The notes under the pieces are model-generated. The model was not told the DNA's origin and searched no databases. It was given only the letters and a program-made list of their open reading frames with translations. From NCBI GenBank assembly GCA_030035585.1, contig CM057471.1, forward strand, positions 98,358,819 to 98,422,818: DNA of 64,000 bases, read 5' to 3'. Source of the stretch: Dugong dugon (taxonomy: Eukaryota > Chordata > Mammalia > Sirenia > Dugongidae). Positions 32,132-44,374 of this stretch are shown here, piece after piece (the stretch's first letter is position 1; the number at the start of each line of letters is the position of its first letter). Position numbers and translations under genes: made by a program.

Positions 32132-35100
32132 TTACAGCAGAGGTCTCATACAGTATTTGTCGTTTGGTGATTGACTTATTTCACTCAGCATAATGTCCTC
32201 CAGTTTCATCCATGTTATGAGATGCTTCACAGATTCATTGTTGTTCTTTATTGTTGCATAATACTCCATTGTGTGTATGTACCATAGTTTGTTTATCCAT
32301 TCGTCTGTTGATGGGCATCTAGGTTGTTTCCATCTTTTTGCTGTTGTGAACAATGCTGCAATGAACATGGGTGTGCATACGTCTATTCATGTGACAGCTC
32401 TTATTTCTCTAGGAAATAGTCCTAGAAGTTGGATTGCTGGATCGTATGGTATTTCTATTTCTAGCTTTCTAAGGAAGTGCCATATCATTTTCCAAAATGG
32501 TTGTATCATTTTGCATAACCACCAGCAGTGCATAAGAGTTCCGATCTCCCCGCAGCCTCTTCAACATTTATTTCCAGTGTCTTTGATTCCTGCCAGTAAT
32601 GCCAGGGTGAGATGGTATCTCATTGTGGTTTTAATTTGCACTTCTCTAATGGCTAGTGATCGTGAGCATTTCCTCATGTGTCTGTTTGGCTGCTTGAAAG
32701 TCTTCTTTGGTGAAGTGTCTGTTCATTTCCTTTGCCCATTTTTTAATCAGATTATTTGTCTCTTTGTTGTAGAGGTGTTGGATTTTCTTGTACATTTTGG
32801 AGATTAAACCTTTGTCTGAAATGTAATGTCCAAAAATTTTTTCCCAGTCTGTACATTATCTTTTTACTCTTTTGGTGAAGTCTTATGAAGAGCATAGGTG
32901 TTTAATTTTTAGAAGATCCCAGTTATCTAGCTTATTTTCTGGAGTTTGTGTGTTGTTGGTTATGGTTTGTATCCTGTTAATGCCGTGCATTAGAGCCTCT
33001 AGTGTTGATCTTGCTTTTTCTTTATGACCCGTAGTTTTTGGGTTTATATTTATGTCTTTGATCCATTTTGAATTTGTTTCTGTATATGGTGTGAGGTATG
33101 GGTCTTGTGTCAGTTTTTTGCAGATGGACATCCAGTTTTGCCAGGACCATTTATTAAAAAGACTGACTTTGGGCCCTTGTCGAAGATCAGGTGACCGTAA
33201 GTAGATGGATTTACATCCGGGTTCTCAATTCTGTTCCACTGGTCAATGTGTTTGTCATTGTACCACTACCAGGCTGTTTTGACTACCGTAGCTGTATAGT
33301 AGGATCTGAGGTCGGGTGGTGTGAGTCGTCCTACTTTATTCTTCTTCTTCAATAGTGCTTTACTTATTCGGGGATTCTTCCCTTTCCATATAAAGTGAAT
33401 GATTAGTTTTTCCATTTCTTTAAAGAATGTTGTTGGTATTTGGATGCAGAGTGCATTGTATTTGTAAATTGCTTTGGGTAGAATTGTCATTTTCACAGTG
33501 TTGAGTCTACCTATCCATGAGCATGGTATGTTTTCCCATTTATGTAGATCCCTTCAGGTTACTTGCAGTAGTGTTTTGTAGTTTTCTTTGTATAGGTCTT
33601 TTACATCCCTGGTTAGATTTATTCCTAAGTATTTTATTTTTTTAGGAACTATTATAAATGGTATTGTTTTCCTAATGTCCTTTTCATTGTTCTCTTTATT
33701 GGTGTATAGGAATTCATCTGATTTTTTATGTTTATCTTGTAACCTGCTACTCTGCTGAAACTTTCTATTAGTTCCAGTAGTTTTCTTGGGGAGTCTTTAG
33801 GGTTTTCTATGTATAGTATCATATCATCTGCAAACAGGGACAGTTTAACTTCTTCATTACCAATTTGGATGCCCTTTATTTCTTTTTCTTGCCTTATTGC
33901 TCTAGCTAGAACTTCCAGCACAATGTTAAATAGGAGTGGTGATAAAGGGCATCCTTGTCTTGTTCCTGTTCTCAAGAATGTTTTCAGCCTCTCTCTATTA
34001 AGAATGATGCTGGCTGTTGGTTTTGCATAGATGCCTTTTATTATGTTGAGAAATTTCCCTTCTATACCTATTTTATCGAGAGTTTTTATCAGGAATGGTT
34101 GTTGGACTTTGTAGAATGCCTTTTCTGCATCAGTTGAGATGATCTTTCCTTTTATTTATGTGGTGGATTCCATTGATTGATTTTCTAATGTTGAGCCATC
34201 CTTGCATACGTGGTATGAATCCTACTCGGTCATGGTGTATTATTTTTTTGATATGATGCTGAATTCTATTGGCTAGAATTTTGTTAAGAATTTTTGCATA
34301 TATATTCATGAGAGATATTAGTCTGTAATTTTCATTTATTGTGGCATCTTTGCCTGGTTTTGGTATCAAGGTTATGCTGGCTTCATAGAATGAATTCTGA
34401 AGTGTTGCTTCCTTTTTTGTGTTCTGAAATAGATTGAGTAGTACTGGTACAAGCTCTTCTCTGAATGTTTGGTAGAATTCTCCAGTGAAGCCATCTGGGC
34501 CAGGGCTTTTCTTTTCTTGGGAGTTTTTTAATTACCTTTTCAATCTCTTCTGTTGTTATGAGTCTGGTCAGATTTTCCACATCACTTCATTGTAGTTTGG
34601 GTAGGTAGTGTGTTTCTATTAATTTGTCCATTTCCTCTAGGTTTTCAAATTTGTTGGAGTATAGTTTTTCATAATATTCTGTTATGATCGTTTTTATCTT
34701 TGTTGGGTCTGTAGTAATGTTGCCCATTTCTTTTCTTATTTGGGTTATTTGCATCCTCTTCTGTTTTTCTTTTGTCAGTCAGGCCAGTGGTTTGTCAATT
34801 TTGTTGATTCTTTCAGAGAACCAACTTTTGGTTTTGTTGATTCTTTCTATTGTTTTTCTGTTCTCGGTTTCATTTATTTCTGCTCTGATCTTTATTATTT
34901 CCTTTCTTCTGGTGGCTGTGGGCTCTGTTTGCTTTTTTTTTTTTTTTTTTTACTATTTGTTTGAGTTGTGTAGTTAATATTTTGATTTTGTCCCTTTCTT
35001 CTTTTTTGATGTGTGCATCTATTGCTATAAATTGTCCTCTGAGGACTGCCTTTGCTGTGTTCCAAAGGTTTTGGTATGATGTGTTTTCATTCTGTTTTGA

Positions 35101-35901
35101 TTCTAGGAATTTTTTGATTATATCTCTGATTTTTTCTATTACCCAGTGGTTTGTAAGCAAGGTGTTATTTAGTTTCCATGTGATTGGTTTTTTTTCCTTG
35201 CTGTTTCTGTTGCTAATTTATATCTTGATGTTGTGGTCAGAGAAGATACTTTGAATTATCTCAAAGTTTTGGATATTGTTGAGGATTGCTCTGTGGCCTA
35301 AGATGTGGGCTATTCTGGAGAACATTCCAAGTGCATTGGAAAAGAATGTGTACTTTGTAGCTGTTGGATGGAGTGTTCTATATATGACTACGAGGTCAAG
35401 TTGGCTGATTGTGCCCTTTAAGTCTTTTGTATCTTTGTTGAGTTGCTTTTTAGATGTTCTGTCCTTCACTGAGAGTGGCGTGTTTAAGTCCCTACTATTA
35501 TTGTGGAACTGTCAATTTCTCTTTTCTGTGCTGTTAGAGTTTGTTTTATGCATTTGGAAGCCCTGTCATTGAGTGCATAGATGTTTATTATGGTTGTCTT
35601 CCTGATGGATTGTCCCCTTAATCATTATATAGCGTCCTTCTTTTATGGTGGATTTTGTTTTATCTGAGATTAGTATTGCCACTCCTGCTCTTTTTTGGTA
35701 GTTATTTGCTTCATTTTTTTTTTTCCAACGTTTGATTTTTAAGAAATTCATGTCTTTGCTTCCAAGGTGTGTCTGTTGTAGACAGCATATTAACGGATCC
35801 TGTTTTTTTATCCTTTCTGTCACTCCCCATCTCTTTATGGGTACATTTAGGCCGTTTACATTCAGTATAATTATTGATAGGTGTGAGTTTATTGCTGTCA
35901 T
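32132..35901 (-). pseudogene. L1-C ORF2 (endonuclease-reverse transcriptase), broken
   Basis: Near full-length ORF2 relic starting at ATG 35901. Open pieces from the N terminus: upstream-continuous 35991-35566 (first ~110 codons of the endonuclease), 35469-35218, 35160-34870, 34580-34383, 34369-34130, 33975-33652 (RT palm with FADDMILY), 33496-33266, 33131-32883 and 32368-32132. Many frameshifts, more than in L1-B. The endonuclease start retains LQQTHL where intact copies have LQETHL, so the catalytic glutamate is lost. Confidence 0.92.
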
Positions 35902-36321
35902 TTTGTAGTGCTTTTTTTGTTGTGCTGACTTTTTCTTTGTTCCTCTTACTCTCTTGTGCTGACTTCCTTTTATTTGTAGATTTTTTTTCAATTCTTTTGT
36001 TTTTGTAGGTGTTGTTTTTACTGAGACTTTATGTTCTTCCTCTTTATTTTGATAAGTAGGTTTGTTATCTTTCTTGTGGTTACCGTGAAATTACCCTTAT
36101 CTTTCTAAGTTTGAAGCAGTCTATTATTACTTGGTATTGCCTTGCCTTCCTCTCCATTAGAAGGTTCTATACCTACACTGTTTATTCCCTCTTTTATTGT
36201 TCTGACGTTGTTGTCATTTACAGATTAACCTCTCTGATGCCCTGTTGTATTTCTTTTGGTTTTGCATAGTCCTTAAGAGTTCATTTCCTAGGTTGGTATC
36301 TGGCTAGTACAATCCTGTGTC

Positions 36322-37401
36322 CTAGATTCAGCCTGTGGTCTGATGTTGTTTGTTCTCATATCGAAGGACACCTTTTAATAATTCTTGTAAATTTTTTTTG
36401 GTTTTTACATAGTCCCTTAGTTTTTATTTATCTGGAAATGATCTAATTTCACCATCATATTTGAATGAGAGTTTAGAAGGATATATTATTCTTGGCTGGC
36501 AATTTTTTTCTTCCAAGGTTTTATATATGTCCTCCCATTGCTTTCTTGCCTGCATGCTTTCTGCCCAATAATCTGAGCTTCGTCTTATTGTTTCTCCTCT
36601 GTATGTGACTTTTTGTTTTTCTCGAGCTACTCTCAGGATACTTTGTTTGTCTTTGGTTTTGGCAAATGTGATTATGGTAAGCCTTGGTGATTTTCTTTTG
36701 GAGTTTATCATATATGGGGTTCGTTGAGTTTCTTGGATGGCCAGCTTTTCATCTTTCATGATATTGGGGAAGTTTTCTGTCATCAGTTCTTCAATGATCC
36801 TCTCTGTGTTTTCTGTTTTCTTCCCCTGTTCTGGAACTCCGATCATTTGCAGATTTTTGCTTTTGATTGTATCGCACATAATTCTCAGGGTCTCTTCATT
36901 TTTCTCGGTTCTTTTTTCTGATTTTTCCTCAAACAGAGTTGTATTCAAATGTTTGTCTTCAATTTCATTGATCCTGTCTTCCACCATTTCAAACCTACTC
37001 CTCAGCCCTTCTATGACACTGTCCATTTCCAAAATCATGTTGTTTATCTTTTGGATTTCTAATTGTTGTTTTTGTATGATTTCTAGTTGTGAATTTGTTT
37101 TGGCATATTGTTCCTGCATTATTTTCCTGAATTCTTCCTTTTTTTTTCTGTATTTTCCATGAATTTGTCTGCCTTTTCCATGAATTTGTCTATTTTTTCT
37201 TCATTTTTTGTCTGCTTTTTGCTTCAACTTTTGGATAGCTCTGAATATTAGAGATTTGAATTCCCTATTAAGTAGTTCTAGTGCCTTTTCTTCTACTGGA
37301 AAGTCATCTGGTGTTTTATTTTGTATGCTTACTGGAACCATCCTGTCCTGTTTTGTAAATGTTTTGATATTGTCTGCTGTTTCGGGATATTCAGTAGTCA
37401 T
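36322..37401 (-). pseudogene. L1-C ORF1, split in two
   Basis: The N-terminal part 37401-37201 (66 codons, ATG start) ends at a stop inside the coiled coil. A second frame, 37119-36424 (231 codons), covers the rest of the coiled coil, the RRM (QMIGVPEQGKKTEN) and the C-terminal domain (RIIYPSKLSFK). Between them, 37150-37200 carries a duplicated GACAAATTCATGGAAAA unit. In L1-D this region is continuous. The copy is dead for ORF1p. Confidence 0.92.
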
Positions 37402-39053
37402 TTTCTTCCTTTATTGATTGTAGTTTTGTTTATTTTGTCCTGCTTTTTTGTTTTATTTGGCTATGTCTGAGCAGGCAAGCTGTGTGTTCTTTGTTGTTTG
37501 CTCGTCTTTGAGCATGATACTTTTTGCCTCCTTCTCCAACTGGCAGGGTCAATCTCTCAGATATGGTACAGCAGGGCAGGTCTAGCTGAAGAGGAGTTAC
37601 CAGGATGGGTTGTTTGTGGCACTTACTACAGCCACCAGGGCGGGTTGGCAATCAGTGCAGGGAAGGTTCCTGTAGGCTGTGTCTGTGCTGCTTGGTGGTG
37701 TGGTGTTCAGCGCATGGTGCAGGTAGGCAGGATGGAAGGGGTAGATTGTGATGTGTGGAGCTAGGATGGGTATGGGAGAGAGGAGAGAAGAATGGGAGCC
37801 AAAAACATACATACAAAAAAGATTGCTAGGGGAGTTTGCCATTGGAGTGGAGAGATGAGAGACTATGAAATGGAGAAAAACAAAAAGGAGAAGAAGAAAA
37901 GAAAAGGAAAGAAAAAATGAATAAATAAAAATTAGAAAGAAAGAAGCAAAGCAAAGCTCCCAGGGATCCCTCCGGTGTGGCTTCGAGGTATGGGGAAGTT
38001 GCTTCCAGGCCGTGAAGTATAGCCTGGCTAGAAGGGTTAGAGGTGTCACTCAGCACCAGGTATTCATGGGACAGGAAGAGAAAGAAAGTATAGAGAGACG
38101 AGAAACCGAGTAATGAAGAAAGACAAAAAGGGAAAAAGAGGGAAAAGAAAACAAAACAAACAAATAAAAACATAAAATAAGAACAAGAAAAACATGAAAG
38201 AAAGAAAGGAAAAAAAGAAAGCCCCAAAATAACAAGAATAAAGGACTGTCCTCACAGATTCCTCTGCACCTCTGCGCAGACTGAGAGGGTAGGTCTCAAG
38301 CTGCATATTACTGCCTGGCTAGAATGGGCTCCCAATTCTTGAAAGGAAAAGGAAAACAAACAAACAATTCAAAACAAACAAACAAAAAAAGCCCTGGATC
38401 TCACCAGAATGGCAGCTCAGGCTGGGAAGCAGTCTTAGATTCAAGGGGCGTTTCACAGCCTTTCAGGAAGAAGCAAAGATGGCACATGGAGCTGGGTATT
38501 TGAGAGAAAGGAGGGGGAGGTTGTGAGAGGTAAGGAAGAAATCTAAAGAAGTGGAGAAAAGCAACACTGGCAGCCAACAATGGCACTTAGGGAGCTGGCC
38601 CGTGTGGGTGGGTGGAATGCAAGTGACATGGGAGTGAAGGTGGTGCTTCCTGGCCAAGAGACTGGTTGCAGGAAGCAGATTGGGCCAAGTGGGGGTGAAG
38701 AAGGGTGGAGGGTGGGAAAGCCTATATTGCTGGTTATTGATTATTCTGTCTCCTGTTGGAAGCTCCGTGAAGCTGCTTTCTCATACCCCCTGTTTGCTGG
38801 TCTCTAATAGGAGTCCAAGATGGCAGATCTGTGATGTGTTAGCTGATAGGGGACCTCTGCATGTATCTCTCCTCCCTCTCTGTTCTCTGTCAGTTTCTTA
38901 TTCCATTCGGTGCTTGGGTGAATTCTTTAACTTTTCATTTGATGCTTAGGGATTCAGGATTGCCTTTTTCTCTGTTTGGTTTAGTTTTTTGGATCTTTGC
39001 TGTGAAGGGATGGTGTGCTGCTTCTGCCTATAGCGCCACGTTGCCCGGAAGTC
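37402..39053 (-). promoter_or_regulatory. L1-C 5'UTR (internal promoter region)
   Basis: Layout as in L1-B: a purine-rich stretch on the plus strand (37840-38390), one copy of the GC-rich block (about 38400-38560) and a conserved start. Lower CpG content than L1-D, as expected after decay. Confidence 0.75.
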
Positions 39054-39644
39054 GAGTTATATGTTTTAATAATTGAATTACTGTAGAAGTCCAAGAAATT
39101 CCAAATGCATATTGTGGCATAGTAAGAAGGAAAGCAGTAGTTGATGTTATCATGCCATGATTAACCTTACCTTCTTGGTATACTTCTTCCATTTATAGAT
39201 GTGAAAAAAAATCCTTTTCTTCTCAGTTCCACAAGATGTCCAAAAGAAATGCTTTTTCATTTCTATGAGATTGTGTTTAGACTTTAGAAACAGAATCCTA
39301 AAGTTCTTGAACATGGAGTGCAGACATTTGCTATAGAGTTTGCTCAGGATTGTACGTTTTGAGGTTATTTTAAAGGTCAAAATAAATTTGTGTGAAGATA
39401 AAATCATGTTGGCAGAGATAGGAAGATGCTTGCTTCTCAACGGGAGTTTGAGGCCATTGACCCTAAAGAACTGCTCTTTCATTCCTTCCTGAAGAGAGTT
39501 TCTGACAGTGGCGATCACATCATGTATGCCAAATATTTATTGTGTCTAAGTTTTACTTATAAAATATTTCTAATCAGGAAATACAACTAGATATCACCCA
39601 ACTCCAATTGTAGAAATAAATTCTGAGAGTACTATGTTTCTACA
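39054..39644. other. Unassigned low-copy DNA
   Basis: A 122-codon frame on the minus strand (39518-39150) has no recognisable domain. No other gene sign. Confidence 0.45.
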
Positions 39645-39840
39645 GAGTCCCTGGGTGGTGTAAAGGATTAACACTTGGCTGCTAACTGAAAGGTTGGAGA
39701 TTCGAATCTACCCAGAGGTGCTTCTGACAAAAGGCCTAGTGATCTACTTCTGAAAAATTAGCCATTGAAAACCCCATGGAGCACAGTTCTACTGTAACAC
39801 ACAGGGGGTCTCCATAAGCCAGAGTTGACTCGATAGCAGC
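39645..39840 (+). mobile_element. AfroSINE, long-body form
   Basis: Head GAGTCCCTGGGTGGTGTAAAGG, loop TTGGCTGCTAACTGAAAGG, B box GATTCGAATC, body GTGATCTACTTCTGAAAAATTAGCC, end GAGTTGACTCGATAGC. Confidence 0.92.
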
Positions 39841-39845
39841 TGGTG

Positions 39846-40798
39846 GTGGTGGATGTTTCCGTGCAGTTGAGTTCAGATCTCAACTATTGACTTGCTCCAT
39901 CAGGGAAAGAGAAAATGATTGCAAAATTATATATTTATTTGAATTGAGACCCTTTATGCAAAACACATCGTGAGTAGACCACTAGTCTCTACAGAATTGA
40001 GTTAGCTATTTGTACAAATGGGTCCTTTCAAAGGGCCATAGCAAAGATAAGAGAGAGATGCACCAGTCTGAAGAGAAAAATTATGAAATAGTAAACATTA
40101 AGGAGAAAGGGAAAAAAAAATCTAAAAACAAAAAAAGCAGCATGAAATTAAAGGAGAACCTGACTATGATCCCATTTCCCCATCTGCGCTCAGAAGATAA
40201 AAACTGTAATAAATTCATTCATCTACACCCACTTTAACTATCGAAGCAGATCAGCAGTTTCACTGATGTACAGCCACACTTTGAAGTCTATCTTAGCTCT
40301 CTGGAATCCGACCAGCCACTTTCCAGACCATGTAATGTATTGCAGATCTTTCCACATTATGCATTCCAGATGGCCACAGTAATTCTTTGTGCGTTTTCTC
40401 CTTTCTTATTTGGGTTACTGGGGTAATTTGGGAATAAAAGGTGCATGCTGCAAAGCGAAAATTGACATACAGTTACTGCCCTGTGCTGCTCAGACAACGA
40501 TGATGAATAATTAAGAAACTAAAAGGGTTAAAATATACATATACTGACTGGAAGGGGGGAGGGGAGGAAGGCTGGAGGGATGTTTCTGAAGCGGTGATTT
40601 TTGCTGCTTGCTAAGTGAGGGGACTCGGGCTGTGTTGGAAGCACTAGCTGTTGCTTCATGACTGCTTGAAGAGAGTGCAGAGGAATTGCTAACCATCCTC
40701 TCTCCTTCAGTCAACATACCATCACCTTGGTCTTTCAATTGGGTGACCATAAAACTGGGATAATTTTGAAAGTGAAAGGAGGTGCTAGTTACAATTAC
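39846..40798. other. Repeat-free block, candidate conserved noncoding DNA
   Basis: No interspersed repeat seen. 40250-40520 has balanced composition and homeodomain-like AT cores (AATAATTAAG near 40507). Short frames at 40010-40237 and 40511-40750 lack any family signature. Function unknown. Confidence 0.35.
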
Positions 40799-40981
40799 AC
40801 TGCGGTTATGGGCCTAACTCACAGCGACTCTATAAGACAGAGTAGAACTGCCCCATAGGGTTTTCTAGGCTGCAAATCTTTATGGAAACAGATTGCCAAG
40901 TCTTTCTCTCCCAGAGTAGCTGGTGGGTTCGAACTGCTGACCCTTAGGTTAGCAGCCAAGTGCTTAACCAGTGAGCCACCA
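40799..40981 (-). mobile_element. AfroSINE
   Basis: Complement with CTCACAGCGACTCTATAAG, GGCTGCAAATCTTTATGGAA, and the head TTAGGTTAGCAGCCAAGTGC. Followed immediately by an inverted 3' end (40982-41028, GTTGCTATGAGTTGGAATCG), making a small inverted repeat. Confidence 0.9.
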
Positions 40982-41044
40982 GAGTTGCTATGAGTTGGAA
41001 TCGACTCAACAGCAAAAGGTTTGTTTTGTTTTTCTGTTAATGGG

Positions 41045-41430
41045 CCTAACCACTACGCATCTCTCAGTTTGTCATACTGTGGTGGCTTGCATGTTGCTAT
41101 GATGCTGAAAGCTATGCTACCAGTATTTCAAATACCATCATGGTTACCCATGGTGGACGGTTTTAGTGGAGCTTCCAGACTAAGACAAACTAGTGATCTA
41201 CTTCCAAAAATAACCCAGTGAAAACCCTATGGATCACAACAGAATATTGTCCAATATAGTGCTGGGAGATGAGTCTTCTAGGCTGGAAGTCACTCAAAAA
41301 ACACAGTGGCTGCAACAATGGACTCGAGCACACCAACGATTGTGAAGATGACACAGGACCGTTTCGTTCTGTTGTACGTGGGTTCGCCGTGAGTGGAAGC
41401 CAACTCGACAACAGCTAGCAACAATGGGAC
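41045..41430 (+). mobile_element. Long RTE-tailed non-autonomous element
   Basis: About 390 bp: CTGTGGTGGCTTGCATGTTGC, ATGGTGGACGG, GGAGCTTCCAGACTAAG, GTGAAAACCCTATGG, CACAGTGGCTGCAACAATGG, end GTGAGTGGAAGCCAACTCGAC. Its 3' part equals the RTE/SINE terminus. Also at 46840-47232 and 50188-50575. Confidence 0.78.
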
Positions 41431-41959
41431 GAAGCCAAAATTGTCCCAGGCGAATCAGGACATAGTTCACCCAGTCTCAAAGAGTAAGTCTCCAGGAGGA
41501 CGTTGAGCTGTGTAAACACCAGTTATATTGAACTCAGCACTTGCTCAGTGTGAAGAGGCTGCCAAGTGGCTATTGACCCTCATACTTGTGGTGACTGGAC
41601 TTTCTGGGTCCCCACACAAAGTCAACAGTTGCAGTTAATAGGCAAAAGGTGTTTGGTCACCAGACGGGTGGCTCTGCCTTGCCTGCAGAGCCCTCACCCT
41701 GGTCTGCCTGCCCTGAGCTGATTTATGTGGCATCCCAGGGCTGGGACTGAGAGTGTCTCTGGGCTGCTCCATTGTTTCTATTCAGACTGCGAGAGGAATC
41801 TGTGAATGAAGTGAAATAATGGCAAGTAACCCTTTCTCCAAAAGGTGAACATCTTTTTTTAAAAATGATTTTTAAAGCTGCATTTAAATATCTCTACTGC
41901 AAATGCTGTGTGCGCTGTAATTGTTAGTGCTTTTCTACCTATATTTCTCTTCCTCAGCA
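41431..41959. other. Unassigned low-copy DNA
   Basis: 41740-41900 has varied composition (CTGCTCCATTGTTTCTATTC) and could be regulatory. No repeat or gene recognised. Confidence 0.4.
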
Positions 41960-42050
41960 ATTCTTAGACATTGGTACGCATCAGAATCATCTATAAATCT
42001 TGTTTTAAATATAGATGTCCTGTTCCCGGAGATCCTGATTAAATAGGTCT
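41960..42050 (+). mobile_element. MER5-like fragment
   Basis: AATTCTTAGACATTGGTACGCATCAGAATCATC and GGAGATCCTGATTAAATAGG recall MER5A. Confidence 0.55.
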
Positions 42051-42735
42051 CATGAATCTAGAAGGTCTAAGAATCTAGAAGAGCTAAAAATCCTGTAGAA
42101 ATCAAGTTCCCTACCATTGTAGTTCTCATAAAATTCTTCTCCCTGTTGATGAAGCCATCCTTGTGGAAACCTAGGCCAGTTTTCTTCTTTCAGCGTAAAG
42201 AATGATTCTCTCCAAATCATCTGAGAGCAGTGACTCTCATCTGGTGAAGAAAGATGGATTTTATTTTCTGAGACACCAAACAAACTATCGCAAGCGTTTT
42301 GCTGTTTTTCCAAGCCTTTCTCATTTTCTGGCCCTCGTGTGAGACATATGCACAGAAGGGCGGGTTTTTTTTGCAATGAGGCAGGAAGTTGGGGAGTGTC
42401 TTCTCCCGGGGGAGCTTCAGCTTGCGTGTCACAGACGCAAAACTTCCCAGATTTGGAGGCGGCAACTGGAATTCTGGACGTGGAGCCAAACTCCCAAATA
42501 TTCGAGCGCTGCACAACAGGAAAACCATGTATATTTGTGTATGTGTTTTCTTGCCTGGTCAAAGACAGGGACAGATAAATCTTACAGATTTTATTTTTCT
42601 AGAACACTCTGGAAAATCAGCCTTGGTTTATTTGCACAAAGGTGGTTGTGAGATTCAGATGCAGACTCAGTTCATGAGTACTCTTTGCCATGTAAAACCT
42701 AGGCTCTTATGAGTAAATATTCTTTTTCTTTTTTC
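42051..42735. other. Repeat-free block with a 170-codon open frame and clustered CpGs
   Basis: A minus-strand frame (42562-42050, 170 codons) and overlapping plus-strand frames (42339-42712) cover the same DNA. No known domain, signal peptide or splice context is visible, and the frames in three phases argue for chance. CpGs cluster at 42400-42520. It could be a regulatory element or a transcript; I do not call a gene. Confidence 0.4.
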
Positions 42736-43160
42736 TGACTAACAATATTAAGAGTTTATTTTCAAACACATGGGGAAACGAACAAACAGAAAAAGGATGA
42801 AAAGAAAAGCAAACCACACCAAACCATACCTTTCAGAGACATCAAGTGTTAATATTTTAGAGTATTGCCTTCCAACTTTCATATCTTCATAGTAAATGTG
42901 TCATAAAATGCAAATCTTATTTAATATACTGTTTGATCACCAGGTTTTCACTTAATATATTTTGAGAATTTTTCCATGTTCTTAAATGCTATTTGAGCAC
43001 AAGATTTTTAGAATGTCATTTTTTGGTTGTACTAGAAAGATTGAAAAAAAAAAAAAAAACCCTCTGCTGTCTGATGTTTAGGTTGTTTGCAATATTGAAA
43101 TATTTATGTATTGTCACAATAAATTTCTATTAAAATTTTTTATTTAACATAACTGATGCA
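42736..43160 (-). mobile_element. Possible old L1 3' end
   Basis: CATGTTCTTAAATGCTATTTG, then GGTTGTTTGCAATATTGAAAT, resembles a decayed L1M 3' region. Weak assignment. Confidence 0.35.
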
Positions 43161-43403
43161 TGTATCAAAGGTCTTGATGTATATGGCCAACTTAGTACTT
43201 AACTTTTAAGATGGCCCCCATAAGGGCTAACATTTAGAATGAAAAGTTTGGATTCTGTAGGTGAAAGGCATAAAACTCCACCCAATTTCCCTGGAAGTGT
43301 AAAATGCCTCATTTGACATCTCGCTAATCCATGTCCACATTTTGGACCTATCCTTTCTGACCTGTGGCGATGCCTTTTGAGAGTTGATATAATGACTGTT
43401 ATT

Positions 43404-43747
43404 GTTGTTGTTAGCTGCTGTGGAGTTGGCCCTGACTCATGGTGACCTCATGCATAATGGAATCAAACTGCCTGGTCCTTCACCATCCCCATGATTGGCA
43501 TGATTGGCTGCAGATCAGATCTTTGGGATCCTTAGGGTTTTTACTGGCTGATTTTCACAAGTAGATCACCAGGCCTTTCTTTCTAGTCTGTCTTAGTCTG
43601 AGAGCTCTGCTGAAACCTCTTCAGCATCATAGCAACACACAAGCCTCCACTGAATATGGGTGGTGGCTGCGAATGAGGTGCATTGGGAATCAAACCTTGA
43701 TCTCACCCATGGAAAGGGAGAATTCTACCCCTAAACCACCACTGCCC
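43404..43747 (-). mobile_element. tRNA-Gly-headed SINE with RTE-type tail
   Basis: The complement of the right end reads like tRNA-Gly: GTGGTTTAGGGGTAGAATTC, then a B-box-like GGTTTGATTCCC. The body matches the long RTE-tailed elements (CTAGTCTGTCTTAGTCTG on the plus strand) and the left end is the RTE/SINE terminus. Second copy at 54361-54691. Confidence 0.85.
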
Positions 43748-43935
43748 TCTGCTATAATGGCAGGTGCTGTGAATTCTGGGATTCGAAGAATGCGGCTTGG
43801 GATATTTCTTGGTCTCTCCATGACTGTTGCCATCACTATCTATGTTCCCTTCTGGGGAGTAGCAGAGAGAGCAGGGGTCACATTAGAATTAGAACCTCGA
43901 CAGAGGAAGAACTTTTTCCCATTGATATGACCGAT

Positions 43936-44330
43936 TGGTCTTAATCTCCTAGGGCTGTCCTAACAAAACACCACAAAGTGGGTGGCTTTAAAGGACAAAA
44001 ACTTATTTTCTCACAGTTCTAGAGGCTGGAAATCTAAATCAGGCTATCAACCGTGTCAATTCCTTCTGAGAGCTTTGAGAGAGGAACTGTTCCATGCCTC
44101 TCCTAGCTTCTGGAGGTTGCCAGGAACCCTTGGTGTTTCTTTGCTGTTTATAGATGTGTCTGCTTCCATCGTCACATGGTGTCTGTCTTCCTCCTGTATG
44201 TTAGTGTTTCCCTGCCCGCTGTCCCCTTTTTATACGAGGGAGACACACCCACATCCTGCTCCTCCACAACTTACAGTGGAGGCAATGAGTCTGATAAAAA
44301 GAAGGGACAGCTTAGTTTTTTCCTAGAGGA
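43936..44330 (-). mobile_element. MLT1-type MaLR LTR
   Basis: GGTCTTAATCTCCTAGGGCTGTC, GGGTGGCTTTAAAGGACAAAAAC, TTTTCTCACAGTTCTAGAGG, CCTAGCTTCTGGAGGTTGCC. Right end unclear. Confidence 0.72.
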
Positions 44331-44374
44331 GTTATGAGACCCTTCTTGGTCTGAATTTACTGCTTATCTCTTAA

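Larger units (their letters stand above)
31198..39053 (-). mobile_element. L1-C: full-length but decayed L1 retrotransposon
   Basis: On the minus strand: 5'UTR 39053-37402, ORF1 37401-36322, ORF2 35901-32132, 3'UTR 32131-31199 and T-rich tail complement. The 5' end matches L1-D. Its YY1-type site is degraded (GCCACGTTG, 39035-39043). About 7.86 kb. It is a direct repeat of L1-B 28 kb away. Confidence 0.93.
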
